Shown piece after piece: positions 11,009 to 24,379 of a stretch of DNA of 64,000 nt (positions within the stretch are counted from its first letter, which is position 1; the number at the start of each line of letters is the position of its first letter). This stretch comes from Siphonodentalium dalli (taxonomy: Eukaryota > Mollusca > Scaphopoda > Gadilida > Siphonodentaliidae). The notes beneath the pieces were generated by a model. It was given only the letters and a program-made list of their open reading frames with translations, did not search any database and was not told the DNA's origin. The translations under genes were made by a program, and so were the position numbers. The stretch lies in NCBI GenBank assembly GCA_032622095.1, contig CP136061.1, positions 187,744,369 through 187,808,368 of the forward strand, read 5' to 3'.

Positions 11009-11730
11009 GTCGATACAATTCCCATATAATACACTTGCTGCATGACTATACGACCAACACCTCTAAGTGTACAGACCCTTTTGCGACAATTCCAACATGG
11101 AGTGTGATCCAACGGTTTAACAATGCCTTATCTGGTCAATTTCACAGAGAGGCTATCATATCATTCGCTTGTGATCGTGCATCATAACAGAAAACAATTT
11201 AGTACACGCAATATATCCAATTATCTTAATTTGTTCATGGTGAAATATGTGACTATTATCTAGAGGTAAATGGTGCAGCGGTGGAAGAATATATTTTCAT
11301 GTAATCACCATCAATGTGTGGACAATGCCTGTTAATGATCGGAGACGATGATAACAACAAACCAGAGTTATACGCTGGCAATGAAACAAACGACATAAAA
11401 TGGCGTGAAAGCTTTTCGAAATTTACTCACCAATTTACAGAGAAAAGATTAGTGGAATAATCGTAAATGCGACCACTGATATCACGCCATCGTTTAATTG
11501 TAAATTACTAGAGTAATTGAGATGAATATTTGAGTTGTTCGTTGGCGTGCATCTTTGAAAATTCCATCTAATGTGTTAGCAATAAAGTATATATTACACA
11601 AGCGCTTCTGTCTGAAAGGCAACTGCACGTGAGATCGATTGACCGTTTTGTGTCAATATTCGAACCATGTTCAGACTGATACGCCTCTCAACTATCGATG
11701 AAAGCTGAACGGACTTCATTTTTAATGTTG
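11009..11730. other. No recognised feature
   Basis: Contains a frame of 71 codons (10972-11187) with no motif. Otherwise featureless AT-rich sequence. Confidence 0.4.
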
Positions 11731-11822
11731 TCCCCTAGCCGATGTGGTTATGGCGTGGATAAGATCATCGCAGTCTTGGTTAGACGAGGTTGGCACGGGT
11801 TCGAACCCCGTCATGGGCGAAA
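11731..11822 (+). mobile_element. tRNA-derived SINE head
   Basis: TAGCCGATGTGG at 11736-11747 resembles a pol III A box (one mismatch), and GGTTCGAACCC at 11798-11808 is a B-box match with a well-paired T stem (ACGGG/CCCGT). The expected acceptor stem does not pair, so a SINE head or tRNA pseudogene is likelier than a tRNA gene. Confidence 0.6.
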
Positions 11823-12539
11823 ATCGTTCTCGATTTTCAAGCTTGATCTGAGTTGAGGGACATCTCAAAGTTCCATTTCGATCGATACATGGCCATTTCG
11901 ATAAGAACTGAGAATTTTTTCACGCTCACTGAATTAAGCACATTTGAATCAATTAACACTCATACTGATCCCGTGCCTCCATAAACTCTTGATATATTTA
12001 TAGTATATACACCCATTAGTTAGCAGGCGGATAAATAGTTGACGTCAACGGGGGTGCGATAGTTCGAAGAATATAGGTAAATAGTTCGCAAAATTCTGGC
12101 CTCGCCTCGACAGTGACGTGCTAGGATCGTGACAATTCTGACATCACGCATAAATTCTGCCCTCTCGTCAGATTGTCACGTCGGTATGGGGTACGATAGT
12201 TCGTAGACTATAGCCCGGGAAATAATTAGCTCGCCGGGTAAAAAGACAGTATGACCTATGCGAACTCAAGGTATATAATAATTCAATATAACTCATGGGA
12301 CAATATGACTACATTTGGAGGGGAGCAGCGAACGTGTAAACGTCAAACTCAATGACTTGAGCTGACGTTATCAAACATGCATATATAGAAGGACAAACAA
12401 ATAATCAATTCCGTGTGCAACATGATCCGGTTATTCTTTTTAAAAATACAGAATGTCAATATGGGGAAATAAACGTTGAAAGTATTAATTTATAATACTA
12501 ATGATTATTTATCGTACATATGCCTATTACATGTATTTT
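11823..12539. other. No gene; one direct repeat pair
   Basis: The string GCGATAGTTCG near 12056 recurs as ACGATAGTTCG near 12190, each followed by an AnTATAG block, giving a direct repeat about 134 bp apart. Nothing else is recognised. Confidence 0.4.
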
Positions 12540-12635
12540 ATTTAAATGTGTAACTTTTCATGTATTAACTGTTATTTGCAACTGCCTCCATTGGTGTATT
12601 GCAATAAATCATCTTATCTTATCTTATCGTATATA
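12540..12635 (+). mobile_element. Probable LINE 3' end fragment
   Basis: The sequence ends in ATTGCAATAAATCATCTTATCTTATCTTATC, a polyadenylation-like AATAAA followed by a short CTTAT tandem tail, very like the tail of LINE A. No coding sequence remains, so it is a severely 5'-truncated insertion. A separate CAATCAATCAGTCAGT simple repeat follows at about 12680-12716. Confidence 0.45.
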
Positions 12636-12716
12636 CTGTCGTGTATGGTCTGACAAATGACACGGCATTAAACCCACAATCTATCAATCAATCAGTCAGT
12701 CTATCAGTCAATCACA

Positions 12717-15297
12717 TATCTCCAAAAATCTCTTATTTATATAATAAACAGGTATTCGACTGCATTATTGTCAATACATCTAACTACATGTTGTGATTTT
12801 CTTTGTAAATTTTATTCTGCCCTGAATAATTGCTATGATATGTCACAATGGCAACGACTACGAATGTTTTCATTGTATGACGCCCGAGACTGATTCAAGG
12901 ATATCGTGGGTGACATTCTTAAAACCAAATGTTTTCTGTATCTTTCATTATCGAGAGAATTAATCAACTCATGTGAACCGCATATGCATGGTGTTGGGAT
13001 CACGGGTACCCTGATCAATCAATCAATTAATTTATTCTGATCGTCAAGTTGAGACATTACAGAGATCAGCGGGGCGACGAGGTGTTGGTATGATGTAGTT
13101 CAGCGTAATAAGAGCCTGTATATGGGCCAAGTAAAATTTATAGAGGAAAAGACTCCATGTACATTCAAGGTAGGGGAATTATAACAAGGAAGTGATTCAT
13201 ACGATAAAGAAATGGAGCTCTGCATCCATGCGAAACAAGCAATCTTTATTCCAATTTTGATTTTCATTTAGTCATTGTATATGCAACATATCTTAATACC
13301 GAGCAGCACTATCGAAGGGGTATCAAAACCTTAATTGTGCGTTGCGATAAAGGTTTGCTCTACGTATTCTTGGCCGGTCATTCTTAAAACTTACATGTAC
13401 GACAGCCAATGTCCGTATGTCAAGATAGAAACTGCACTGACGGAATGATAACATATCGAAGGTTACATTAATGTACATATCATTTCCACAGGTCCCAGCT
13501 CCAACGTTTTGATGTATATATATGAGCTGTATCTGTCTAATGCTGATGTTCTGGATTTTTTAAAGATGTGAAGTATTGACCTTTAAAAAAATTGGAATAC
13601 AATTTTATGCCAAAAATATTAATACTCCCAGTGATGCATGATAACTGTCTTTAAATATTGGGTATTCCTAACTATTGTCAAACACCTCTAAAATCATAAT
13701 TATTTCACACCATAAACATTAACTCGATAGAAATTTCGGTAACAACGTTAACTTGTTCTGGATTTTTATGTAAAACAGACACGGCTCTATCTACCCATCA
13801 GAGCTAAATGACTATTTTATTTCTCCCCTTTAATACCTGCCGTATCCGTTGGAGGGAGCTGCTCATGTTCATACCATGATAACCAGAAACAATATACACA
13901 TTTCAGTGCATTCTATTCCGCCTCAAGCCGATGCGTTTCTTCACACCTGGGAGTTTCCCTCTTGCACAAAGCCTCGTAAATTTGACTTGCAATTGTTTCC
14001 AGTAGCTGTGCGCATGCGGACCCTTGGGAGAGGTAAATCTTTCATCATTGGTGCCTTAATTTGTGTTTGCCATTTGCAAATGTTATATGGCACGCAAAAG
14101 TAATAACAATCATGGACATGCTGATGTGCATTTATTGAACAAACGGTCGTTACTTCCCGTCCCTCCTAAGGGAGCGCCGGGTCGTTTCCGTTCACACCGA
14201 AACTCATTATCTAAGTGCACCCAAGAGATGACTTACCTCCCCTAATTAAATGTTTTGTAGGCTACGATTACATCCCCAGCATAGCGTGGGTTGCGACTCT
14301 CCTTTCCATGGACAATACATCTCGCGTATACACCGAAGCGTATTAGATCATGCATGGAGAATATAATGTCATGGCCATAGTCACGAACTTGACACTGGAC
14401 TTTCACGTAGCTCGAAATTTAAATGACAATCAAATAAATGATGTGTCGCTTTTGCGATTATAATTGCCACACCATATATATTAGTATTGCGTTATAGCAC
14501 GAAACTAGTAACCTTCCTGCTATACAAATTCCCGTTACAACAATAAACTACATATCTTACACATGTAAATATTAATTTCCGCACTAATGACTAATGCACA
14601 CAATCAGTTTCAAATCTTGATTTCTGTATTTCGCTGATTAGTATGTATATACATGTACATCTTTTGCTTGCTTAATATATACATGTTATGACGAAACAGG
14701 TCAAAACACAGATTGTATATGATGGCGAAGTTGGTTTTGACCGGATTTATAATCCACCCAAAGGGGAGATAATTTCATTGATGTATTTGGGCAAGTTTCT
14801 CAGTTGCTTTTCTGGAGTCGCTAGTTTCTGGAGTCGCTATTTTCTGGAGACTGGAGTCGCTAGTTTCTGCGTGAATTGTGATAATCTTCCGGTGATATTA
14901 ACCCTCTCCGAAGTTTTTCATCCATTAAAACTCATATCGATTTATGGCCACCGACTGAAACGACAAAAACCCGTTAAACGGACATCGGTCATTCGAACTT
15001 CCAGATGTTGTCTACGTAATCTGGAAGTACACGAATATGTTGATAAATAAGCCAAATATTGATATACTGGCTTCATATTCTCTGGAAAATACTTGCCAAG
15101 GTCACAGCAATTTTCCAGCTGTGTTCAATTTTTTCGCACAGAGGTGAAATAAACGCTCTTTATTTCTACCATATCAGGAATAGACTAACAAGAACGCTCC
15201 TTTTTAGTTCCATGCTGAAAAATGTTGGAACTCGAACTTTATGAATTCAATCATTGAATCAGTCTTTTCATAGCACAAACAGTCCGCATAAGAATAT
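12717..15297. other. No recognised gene
   Basis: The longest frame is 120 codons (14688-15050); it contains the short direct repeat CTGGAGTCGCTA at about 14813-14860 and no known motif. A small stem, ACTTCCAGAT pairing with ATCTGGAAGT, lies at about 14999-15027. I see no convincing exon. Confidence 0.4.
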
Positions 15298-15347
15298 TAT
15301 GGAAGCGTATTGGTGCCACATAAAAATATAAATTTGGGTCCCAGTAT

Positions 15348-15787
15348 GTCCTAATTAGGAGATCGTAAGTCCTAATTAGGAGATAGTAACCCCTAATTAG
15401 GAGATAGCTATGTCCTAATTAGGAGATAGTAAGTCCTAATTAGGAGATAGTAACTCCTAATTAGGAGATAGCTATGTCCTAATTAGGAGATAGTAAGTCC
15501 TAATTAGGAGATAGTATCTCCTAATTAGGACTTAGTATCTCCTAATTAGGAGATATAGTATCTCCTAATTAGGAGACACTTCTCCTAATTAGGAGATAGT
15601 ATCTCCTAATTAGGACTTAGTATCTCCTAATTAGGAGATAGTATCTCCTAATTAGGACTTAGTATCTCCTAATTAGGAGATAGTATCTCCTAATTAGGAC
15701 TTAGTATCTCCTAATTAGGAGATATTATCTCCTAATTAGGACTTAGTATCTCCTAATTAGGAGATATTATCTCCTAATTAGGAGATA
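15348..15787. repeat. Left CTCCTAATTAGGAG array, about 20 palindromes
   Basis: A unit of about 21-23 bp, built on TCCTAATTAGGA with spacers AGATAGTAAG, AGATAGTAAC and AGATAGCTATG, repeats in a three-unit pattern over the outer half. The inner half alternates CTCCTAATTAGGAG with CTCCTAATTAGGAC. The 14-bp palindrome is perfect in most units. Confidence 0.95.
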
Positions 15788-16730
15788 ACACACATATAAA
15801 GAACTCAACATGTTCGTGGTCAGATTCATATCGTCTCCGGATCACTCGGCTGACGGTCGCATCGCTCCGTTCGTTATCATGCCTTTCGCCCTTGTTTTCA
15901 AAATTAAAGGCTTAAAATGAGGGATTAGGGAAAGGGCCTATGGGCCCTTTCGAGAATCCAGGAGTTAGCCACCCCATACCCAGATCCGCCGCTGTTATGT
16001 TAAAGGGCCAGATATGTGTATCATATAGTTAATCCACGACATAGAGTATATGTACATACCAGTGACTATCCAGAGATAATTTGATGACACCTGTTTATAT
16101 GCCAAAATAATTTCATTTCATTTTCAGTTTACGCTTAACAGTACGTAGAGATATGTGCAAATTCCGTGTAAATTAGACAAACATTGGACGATGTATTTAT
16201 AACTCAGCCCCAAATTGAAGTTGAGTTGCAACGCTTCATCCATTGCAAACGAATGAATACAATAATTATGTGAGTGGGTCTAAATGACCGCGAACCGTTT
16301 ATTGGGAATTTGGGATTGGGGCCCGGGAGGATTTGGAAGGGCAGTATGTCCTCCCCCACGACCCACTTAGGAATGATGTTGGGTGTTAGTGATATAACAA
16401 TGAAAAATGATGGGAAAATGATCTAAACTTTTTTTACTTCTTCTTTTTCGCTTTTCCCCCTATTTCTGTATAGTGTTTCTGTGTTTCACTTGTACTTTTT
16501 ATTCTTCCCTCGAGTGGTATTGATGCCCCCCTGAGGGTGGTTTCCTGTTGGCCCTACCAGAGGTATATCATACCCTATCAGGCCACTTCCAGTAACTGTT
16601 GATACTGGTGTCACCTGTTACTGCAAAACCACTTCAAGTCAGCCTGCATTTGTACGTATGGTCACGATTGGTCCATGGACACAATGCACCGACTGGAAAG
16701 AGTTCACATCGTGCGAGACATGGCTGGGGA

Positions 16731-17079
16731 TTAAAGGGTACTGTACACTAAATCCAGCTATTTATGAGACCATCTCCTTTTATACTCAACATAATATATA
16801 TGAATGAATGAATTTGAGCCATTGATTAGCGCAAAGTACACTCGTGTGTTCTACGAATGATGCAAACAACATGGTAATTATAATGGAAATTAATAAACGG
16901 CTGGAGTCATAAATAAATTTTCATTATAATTACCATGTTATTTTATTCGTTCATAGAGCACACGAGTGTATTTTGCACTAATACATGTCTCAAATTCATT
17001 CATTTATTGCATAAACTCTGTTGAGTATAAACGGAGATGGTCACACAAATTGTCGGATTTAGTGTACAGTCCCCTTTAA
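16731..17079. mobile_element. TTAA-flanked miniature inverted-repeat element (nested), family T1
   Basis: Starts TTAAAGGGTACTGTACACTA and ends, read from the right on the minus strand, TTAAAGGGGACTGTACACTA. The arms then match over about 150 bp, including CCATCTCC, GAGTATAA, CACACGAGTGT and a central ACATGGTAATTATAATG / CATTATAATTACCATGT match. The length is about 349 bp and it is non-coding. TTAA target sites are typical of piggyBac and some other families. Half-copies occur at 51.83 and 53.27 kb. Confidence 0.85.
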
Positions 17080-17218
17080 GCTATCCATGTCCAGCCAAGC
17101 CCGACAGAAAAATCAACCGTCACTCAAAGAGGGCATGTCCTTTCTCAGGGCGGCGACTCTGAGCGATGAATGGGAATGAAAATTACCGCTAACTGGTGTT
17201 GAGTTCTTTATATCTATA

Positions 17219-17602
17219 TTATCTCCTAATTAGGAGATACTATCTCCTAATTAGGAGATAATATCTCCTAATTAGGAGATACTAAGTCCTAATTAGGAGA
17301 TAATATCTCCTAATTAGGACTTACTATCTCCTAATTAGGACTTACTATCTCCTAATTAGGACTTACTATCTCCTAATTAGGACTTATTATCTCCTAATTA
17401 GGACTTACTATCTCCTAATTAGGACATAGCTATCTCCTAATTAGGAGTTACTATCTCCTAATTAGGACTTACTATCTCCTAATTAGGACTTACTATCTCC
17501 TAATTAGGACTTACTATCTCCTAATTAGGACATAGCTATCTCCTAATTAGGAGTTACTATCTCCTAATTAGGACTTACTATCTCCTAATTAGGACATACT
17601 GT
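17219..17602. repeat. Right CTCCTAATTAGGAG array, about 18 palindromes
   Basis: The reverse complement of the left array, including the same three-unit spacer order (GTAAG, GTAAC, GCTATG) near the outer end. The shared higher-order pattern shows the two arrays have a common origin or were homogenised. Confidence 0.95.
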
Positions 17603-17645
17603 GACCCAAATTTTTATTTTTATGTGGCACCAATACGCTTCCATA

Positions 17646-20600
17646 GAATATACATGCATTTATCAACCCATGTTGGTCCCTGGAACCCGACAGCGATGTA
17701 ACAAAAGCAAGTATAATTTTGACCTTCAAACCGCCAAGTGCATATGGGTTTAAACCAAGCCAAACCATATGCATAGGGTACATGTATGCTAGTAAAATTT
17801 CGACTTGGTGACGAAAACATGCATGCACACGGAAAAAGTGCGTTTAGTTCAAATAGAGCAGATTATTGCCGCGGTAGATCATTTATCTGTGGGTAAACAT
17901 TGGAGTTTCTTTCAAATGGTCGTTTCCCGATACATTAGCCCTGGGGAGAAATTGTTTCGTGAAATACCAGCAACGGACTAAGCAGCAAAAGATAGTTAAC
18001 TTATTATCGCTTGTCGAGTGCCTTCGAGTGCTTTGTGAAACTAATGCGCAACATGGCGTACACTGTAAATACTACATCAGGAATACCGGTGACATTTGTT
18101 TGCAGACGACATCCGCCCATGGGTGAAATCTTTTAACGTCATCGTTTTTTGTGTACTTTGCGTTCCCGTTGCCGAGAAGTCCCGATTAAAGCCACACAGT
18201 TAATTAATCGACCAGTAATGATCGATTATAGTCGAGCAAGAAACACAGTTGATCTGTTTACACGACAACTATCTCCTCTGGCTAAAACTTTTACTTTGAA
18301 AACAAATTTGATTTATTCTGCGTGCTAAATATTTGCAATTGGAAGCTAAGTGGTCCGAGTGTAGAAAATTGTTAGTTCATTTGTTGAAATATGACGCCAC
18401 GATTAGAGGTGTGTAGTTAAATGGCTCTACAACTTCAAACGCTCGTATTTATATCTTACTTATATCGAGACTTACAAATATTTGAACTACTCTATCGAAC
18501 AGTTTCATCTTATTCATCTCTCAGATCTTGGAAGTTCTTGACCTATACGGCTTCATTACATTTTTGTTGAGCGGAATGAAAACATTTCACAACGGAAGGA
18601 TTGCGACTTTCTAAACACTGCGTAAACATTATTGCCATAATATTACAGGCAGACAAGTCTAGATATACACAAGCTCATGGGATTTATGGCTTGTGTTTTC
18701 AACATATTTTGAATACTCTGCACCTTCAAGGACCAGTTAAGGGACTCCTTGTTTTAGTTTTACCCGATATGCTAAATAAAGAACGTTAAAATATACAAGC
18801 CTCACTTCTGTGTGGAGCGTCAAAACAGCTAAACTCTCTATCCCTCAGGTACGTGTATTTCTAGAGGATACCACGTCCATATGCATAGTGTATTTAATGT
18901 ATTGTCCCATGTTTATAGTTTATACCCGACAAAAGCGAGTGTTTAAATGTGCTCTTTATCTTGCTGTCAACACTACCAACAACGACACATATTCTACATG
19001 TCTGTTTCAAGGCATATTTGCAATATTACTAACCCTTGCCCACAAACAAAATAGAAAAGCGACATATTGGTGATGTATCTATTTCACTTATATGTGTATT
19101 ATGCCCTACATCTAAAACGTGTACTGTTATAAAATAGCAAAACTGTATGTCCCGCATCGTGGATAAAATTGGAGGAATAATTATTTCCTGGTGACGGAGA
19201 ACCTCCAATTTCGAGGTCTCTTTGACTCAAAATTATCATTCCATAGATCTGAATATACATAAGCAGTTCGGGGAAGAGATACATGTATCTTTCTTTATAG
19301 TCAGGGGAGGGGTTGGGTGGGTGATTCGAGGTCGGAAAATCGTTTTTTCTAATCAGCATATTTATCAAAGATTAATTAGGAAACATCAAGATATTGGAAT
19401 TTTATCACTTATATCACTAAAGATCAATATATGCATCATCATCTCATGATTATAATATACCGACGAATGTAGCCCATCTGTGTAGCTATTGAGTTGGTCG
19501 GTGTTTTAAGGCTATACTTCAAAGCAACAATTCATATCATTTCATGTGAGAGAAACAGGTATTGAACACTCTATAGATCCAACTTCCGGGAAACAAGGCT
19601 ACCAGGAAATTGATTTTTATGAAATTGGTGTGGGCATATTTAGCCCTCAACCACCCTACCTCTTGAATGATATGCTAAAGTACCTTTGCACTCGGAATAA
19701 AGGTTTGTTTATTCTGCAATAGTTAGGAGCGCATTGCTGGAGCACATTGCTCCTCGTTCGTTACCAGAAGCGTTACAATGCTATGGCATTCGTCAAACAA
19801 TAAGAAAGTTAACCAGTATTTCACAGAACTCAGTCTTTATCACTGACATTTTCCAATAGATCTGTCCGGTCAACACAATTGATAACATATGTTCTAAAGT
19901 ACAGTTATTCAGTGCAAGTCATCTGATTAACTAAACTTGTTCACTGTTTCGATGAAGTTTGAAAATAGAAACAAAATAAAACTGCCAATAAATATATTAA
20001 GTCTGCGCACGTTTCGGCTTCTGTTGTTTGTCACCATTCTTTTATTTGGTTTTGCGAATATCTCGCCGTCACGAAATTACATAATCTTTTAAACAAAGGT
20101 TTTCTCGAGCATGATGACACAAGTGTTATTTTGTTCACAAACTCAATTAAAGAGTCAATTTCCCGGACGTCACGTTTTCTCGTAAGCGGGATCTATAGGG
20201 TGTTAAATGATATGCATTTGGATTCCACGTTCAATACGATTACATGTTCAGGCAGTGGCCATCAAGGTCTTATCCTTTCTCAATATTTCTGCTAGTCGAT
20301 ATTCAAGTCAATAAGCATGCACCAGTAGTCCTTTACATGGCTACACACATAGAACATCCGCATGTCAACAATATAAAATTATAACAAAATGTTTGCAAGT
20401 ATCATCTTGCCCTCTGAGCCTTCTACAGCAGTCACTGTTTACCAAAACCATTTCATTGTGTATTATTATTGTCGACCACACGTACACAATCAACCAATCA
20501 CTAACATACTGCCCGGTCCGTTAGGATTCCACATGAAGTGCATCGGCCAACACACCTGAACACTGTATGTGCACATGCACCATTATAATTGTAAGGTGAA

Positions 20601-20843
20601 TGTTATAGGTTTTAGAATATGCAGTCCATATATATAATACATATCTTTATTTATCCTCAGATAAAGTTCAATGTTGGCAAAAAGATGGGAAGCAGACACC
20701 TATGGGAACTGTTTATTATCTTGCTTCCGATCATGCTACTACCATTTCAATGTTTTGAGTTATATTAATATGTATGGTGATTGCTTGAAGGAACTTGGCT
20801 GATATAACTTTGTTTCGTATTATTCTGATTTATTTACTAATTT
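17646..20843. other. No recognised gene
   Basis: Only scattered frames of 60-89 codons occur, mostly overlapping on both strands, with no recognisable domain. No array, SINE or LINE signature was seen. Confidence 0.4.
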
Positions 20844-20861
20844 GGGGGGGGGGGGGGGGGG
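20844..20861. repeat. Poly-G tract
   Basis: A run of about 17-18 G followed by TCCC. Similar G or C runs occur at about 43290, 44232, 51572 and 54402. Confidence 0.9.
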
Positions 20862-23274
20862 TCCCAAAATGTTGACATGGAAATACAAAAAAAAAGCAGA
20901 GGGTGGGGGTGGGTGGTCAGGTAGCTGAAACTGTTTTTTTTTTAAACACAGGGTCTTCAAATTTGTCCAAGACCCCCCTATTATAGTCAGAATTATTTGT
21001 CCATGCCCCCATATGCATTGGTCGACAATCGACGGAACACAGATAGCGTTTTATTGGTGTCGGGTGCTCACGACACCATACAGGCTAGAGCCACGCGAAC
21101 AGTTTGTTTCAATGGCAGATATAGTGTGCATATGTCTATTATTCTTTTGTTATAATAGGATTCAAGCTTATCGACAGGGAACATCCGGAGCACGAAAAAG
21201 CACGTGTTACTCCGAAGAGGAACGGGGAGTCGCTCCGTGCTGTCAGGTGGTAAAATGAACGATCAACAACGGTGTCCGAGTGCGCCAAAATTGAAACACG
21301 CTAAATTGGGACAGCAATGCACTCGTGTTATTAGCACCCCGGGTGCACATATTGATAGATCGTCTTCTTACTATCCTTAACCTCATCTTATGGTGTATTG
21401 ATGACACCTCTCGGTGTGCCAGAGACAGGGGTGATATGTGAAGCATGAACCACCATATTTGTCCATTATCAGGACGATTCAGAAGTGAAAGCTGCACGTG
21501 GACACAAGTGTCGGTTCGATGGTAGAAAATTAATGCGCATCTGGCATCTTCAAAAAGACAACTATTATCGTGTGTCCACGCTGCGTGTGTCCGCTGAAAA
21601 AAATGCAGTCTTTTTCGTTTCGTTTTCCGCAGATATTTTTCGCTACCATGTTAACTCTAGCCATGCTTGCATGCTCTATCTGTGTACATGTAAACAACAT
21701 TACCATCAGCATGTTGATTGAGTCGGGACCTTATATATGACAACATGTGACGATGTGGTTTTTAAAATTACTCTTCACCTCTTGATATTAGCAACATTTC
21801 AGCAGTGAGAAGCGAGCATCCAAGTGTTTGACGCGCTGAGCTTCGTCGGATTGACGATACATGTACGCTTGTCTGGATACAATAAGGTCACAAGGTGGCA
21901 CAGAGTTGGCTAATCTCAACATTAATTGCCATTGGAAATTGTTCATAAACTTAGTCTTTCAAAATTGCAGCCAAAGGCTCATACTTTTGGATTAATCGAA
22001 AAGTTACAGATCATATACTCTATTTTGCGGAAAAGTAAACTATTTTTGGAAACATACTTCAAAACGACACTTCATTGTATTTAAAAGATAATCCATTTTC
22101 TCCACCAAATGTGAATATATTTCAATTAACTAACTCGATCACAATATTAGCTCTCTGTTTATGTGATTTTCATATTGATTAAACTGCAGTTTGATATAAT
22201 TTAGTTTTTAAAATAGTTGTTTCTGTTCTGAAACATGTCAAATAATAGTCTGCGTATGAATTATCTCGTTTTGAAAACGAACATTACCGATAGTTCAGAA
22301 ATGATGTCTAGTTTACTTTACATTCACATCAGTATACTCAAGACTTTCAAATTTCCAGATGTGGGGAACTGATATTTCTGTTACGTTTAAAAAATCGGTC
22401 ACCTCAGCGCCAACTTTAAGAAAGTTCGTAACTTATACATTTCTGTTTATCGGTCGTATTATATATATATTTTTTATTAAATTGTATTTAATACTATGTA
22501 CATGTAGTATTGCATAACAAAAAAACACCATATACAGACAAAATACTCAAACTCCCGGCAGAGTTATCTGCTATCGTTCCGCTGAGATACCACTGCCACA
22601 AGGACATTTGGTAAAGGATTTCTGACATGATCGTAGTTCTTATGTTTTAGGATTAAAAGTGTCTATGTCTGGCTCAGTTCATATTGTTCTTATCGATACC
22701 GACAGAATTACCATTATTGTAAACTTGTGGTGGTCAAAATAAAATAATAGGTGACGAAATATAGTTCCGACGATACGTAACAATAGATGTATCGGTCCGC
22801 AACGTATCATCCTTGTGGCAGTGATCTATCGCAGTGATAACGGAGAGGGAGTTTGCAAAATACTACGAGATGAGGGGGACTAGCCCTCCAGCTTTCTCTC
22901 TTTCTCCCCCTCTCTCTCTCGCTCGCACTAAAATGTATATATCTATATTTATACCAAATGTTTGGTGCTGGTTGTTTTTATATTAATTTCTACATCAATT
23001 ATTTAATAAATTTAGATGACTAAATAAGGTCAAGACTGTCCCGGGCGACTATTCTCGTGATTATTTGATATTATTGGTCGTGTTATTATGTGTGTTCTTG
23101 TGGTGTCTTCATGGTGTTTGCGTGTTACCGATTACTGATTGCATTTAACGTACATAGTTTATTCCCCTGATACGCGTTGGAGATTCTTATATAAATTTGT
23201 GTCAACTCGGATTAGGCACTTTGGAGGCTTACATTAGCAATATACATGTATACACAATCGAAATCATGTTAAAA
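20862..23274. other. No recognised gene
   Basis: Several frames of 60-84 codons without motifs. A CT-rich patch (CTCTCTCTCTCGCTCGC) lies at about 22890-22926. Otherwise I see nothing. Confidence 0.4.
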
Positions 23275-23951
23275 ATATTTGAGAGGGTATTGCATAGTCC
23301 ATTATTCAAACCACGTGTAAATTACAACCTATGTGTGGTACGTCATCCATTCGTATATGACAAAATACTCATTGGCGACTAGTTCCTTCAGCAAATGTTC
23401 ACATAATTAGCTAAATATGGCCATTTTTGTTGAACTTATTATCTGAACATTTCGTGGCAATGAATATGAATCATTATGCACTTCTATATTATATTTTCGT
23501 CTATCTATCGTCTGTCTATATTTCCTGAATATCCCACCAAATGAATAATAGACCATTCCACGAATACTTTTAATGATGCCCTGTCCGATTTGACACCATA
23601 AACACCATATGTACGTCTTATATACACCATAAAACTACCATATGTACGTCTTATATACACCATAAACACCATCTGTACGTATTATATACACCATAAACAC
23701 CATCTGTACGTCTTATATACACCATAAACACCATAAGTACGCCTTATATACACCATCAATACCATATGTACTTATTATATACACCATAAACACCATATGT
23801 ACGTATTATATACACCATAAACACCATCTGTACGTCTTATATACACCATAAACACCATATGTACGCCTTATATACAACATAAACACCATATGTACGCCTT
23901 ATATACACCATAAACACCATATGTACGTCTTATATACACCATAAACACCAT
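23275..23951. repeat. 677-bp duplicated unit, copy 1
   Basis: Starting at ATATTTGAGAGGGTATTGCA, this sequence is repeated from 23952 with no difference seen over roughly 425 bp. It comprises about 90 bp of unique sequence, a family A copy (about 23365-23590) and the first satellite units. The second copy then runs on into the main satellite array. Confidence 0.9.
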
Positions 23952-24379
23952 ATATTTGAGAGGGTATTGCATAGTCCATTATTCAAACCACGTGTAAATT
24001 ACAACCTATGTGTGGTACGTCATCCATTCGTATATGACAAAATACTCATTGGCGACTAGTTCCTTCAGCAAATGTTCACATAATTAGCTAAATATGGCCA
24101 TTTTTGTTGAACTTATTATCTGAACATTTCGTGGCAATGAATATGAATCATTATGCACTTCTATATTATATTTTCGTCTATCTATCGTCTGTCTATATTT
24201 CCTGAATATCCCACCAAATGAATAATAGACCATTCCACGAATACTTTTAATGATGCCCTGTCCGATTTGACACCATAAACACCATATGTACGTCTTATAT
24301 ACACCATAAAACTACCATATGTACGTCTTATATACACCATAAACACCATCTGTACGTATTATATACACCATAAACACCA
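23952..24379. repeat. 677-bp duplicated unit, copy 2 (first part)
   Basis: Directly follows copy 1 inside satellite sequence and matches it until about 24379, where the satellite unit order diverges. It contains a second, identical family A fragment (about 24042-24267). Confidence 0.9.

Larger units (their letters stand above)
15298..17645. mobile_element. 2.35 kb DNA element with palindrome-array terminal inverted repeats
   Basis: Both ends read TATGGAAGCGTATTGGTGCC inwards (left from 15298, right from 17645 on the minus strand), continue through CACATAAAAATA, and then enter arrays of CTCCTAATTAGGAG. After the arrays both ends share ATATAAAGAACTCAACA (left to about 15811, right from about 17199), so the terminal inverted repeats are about 450-510 bp. 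The 1.4 kb core has no transposase frame and contains a nested TTAA element at 16731-17079. A TA target duplication is possible because both ends abut TA. No known superfamily could be assigned from the ends. Confidence 0.85.

Noticed and set aside
14688-15050. 120-codon open frame
   Set aside because: Contains short direct DNA repeats and no known motif; likely chance.
15348-17602. Possible CRISPR-like palindromic repeat array
   Set aside because: The intervening sequences are short and themselves repeated, and the two arrays are inverted ends of one element.
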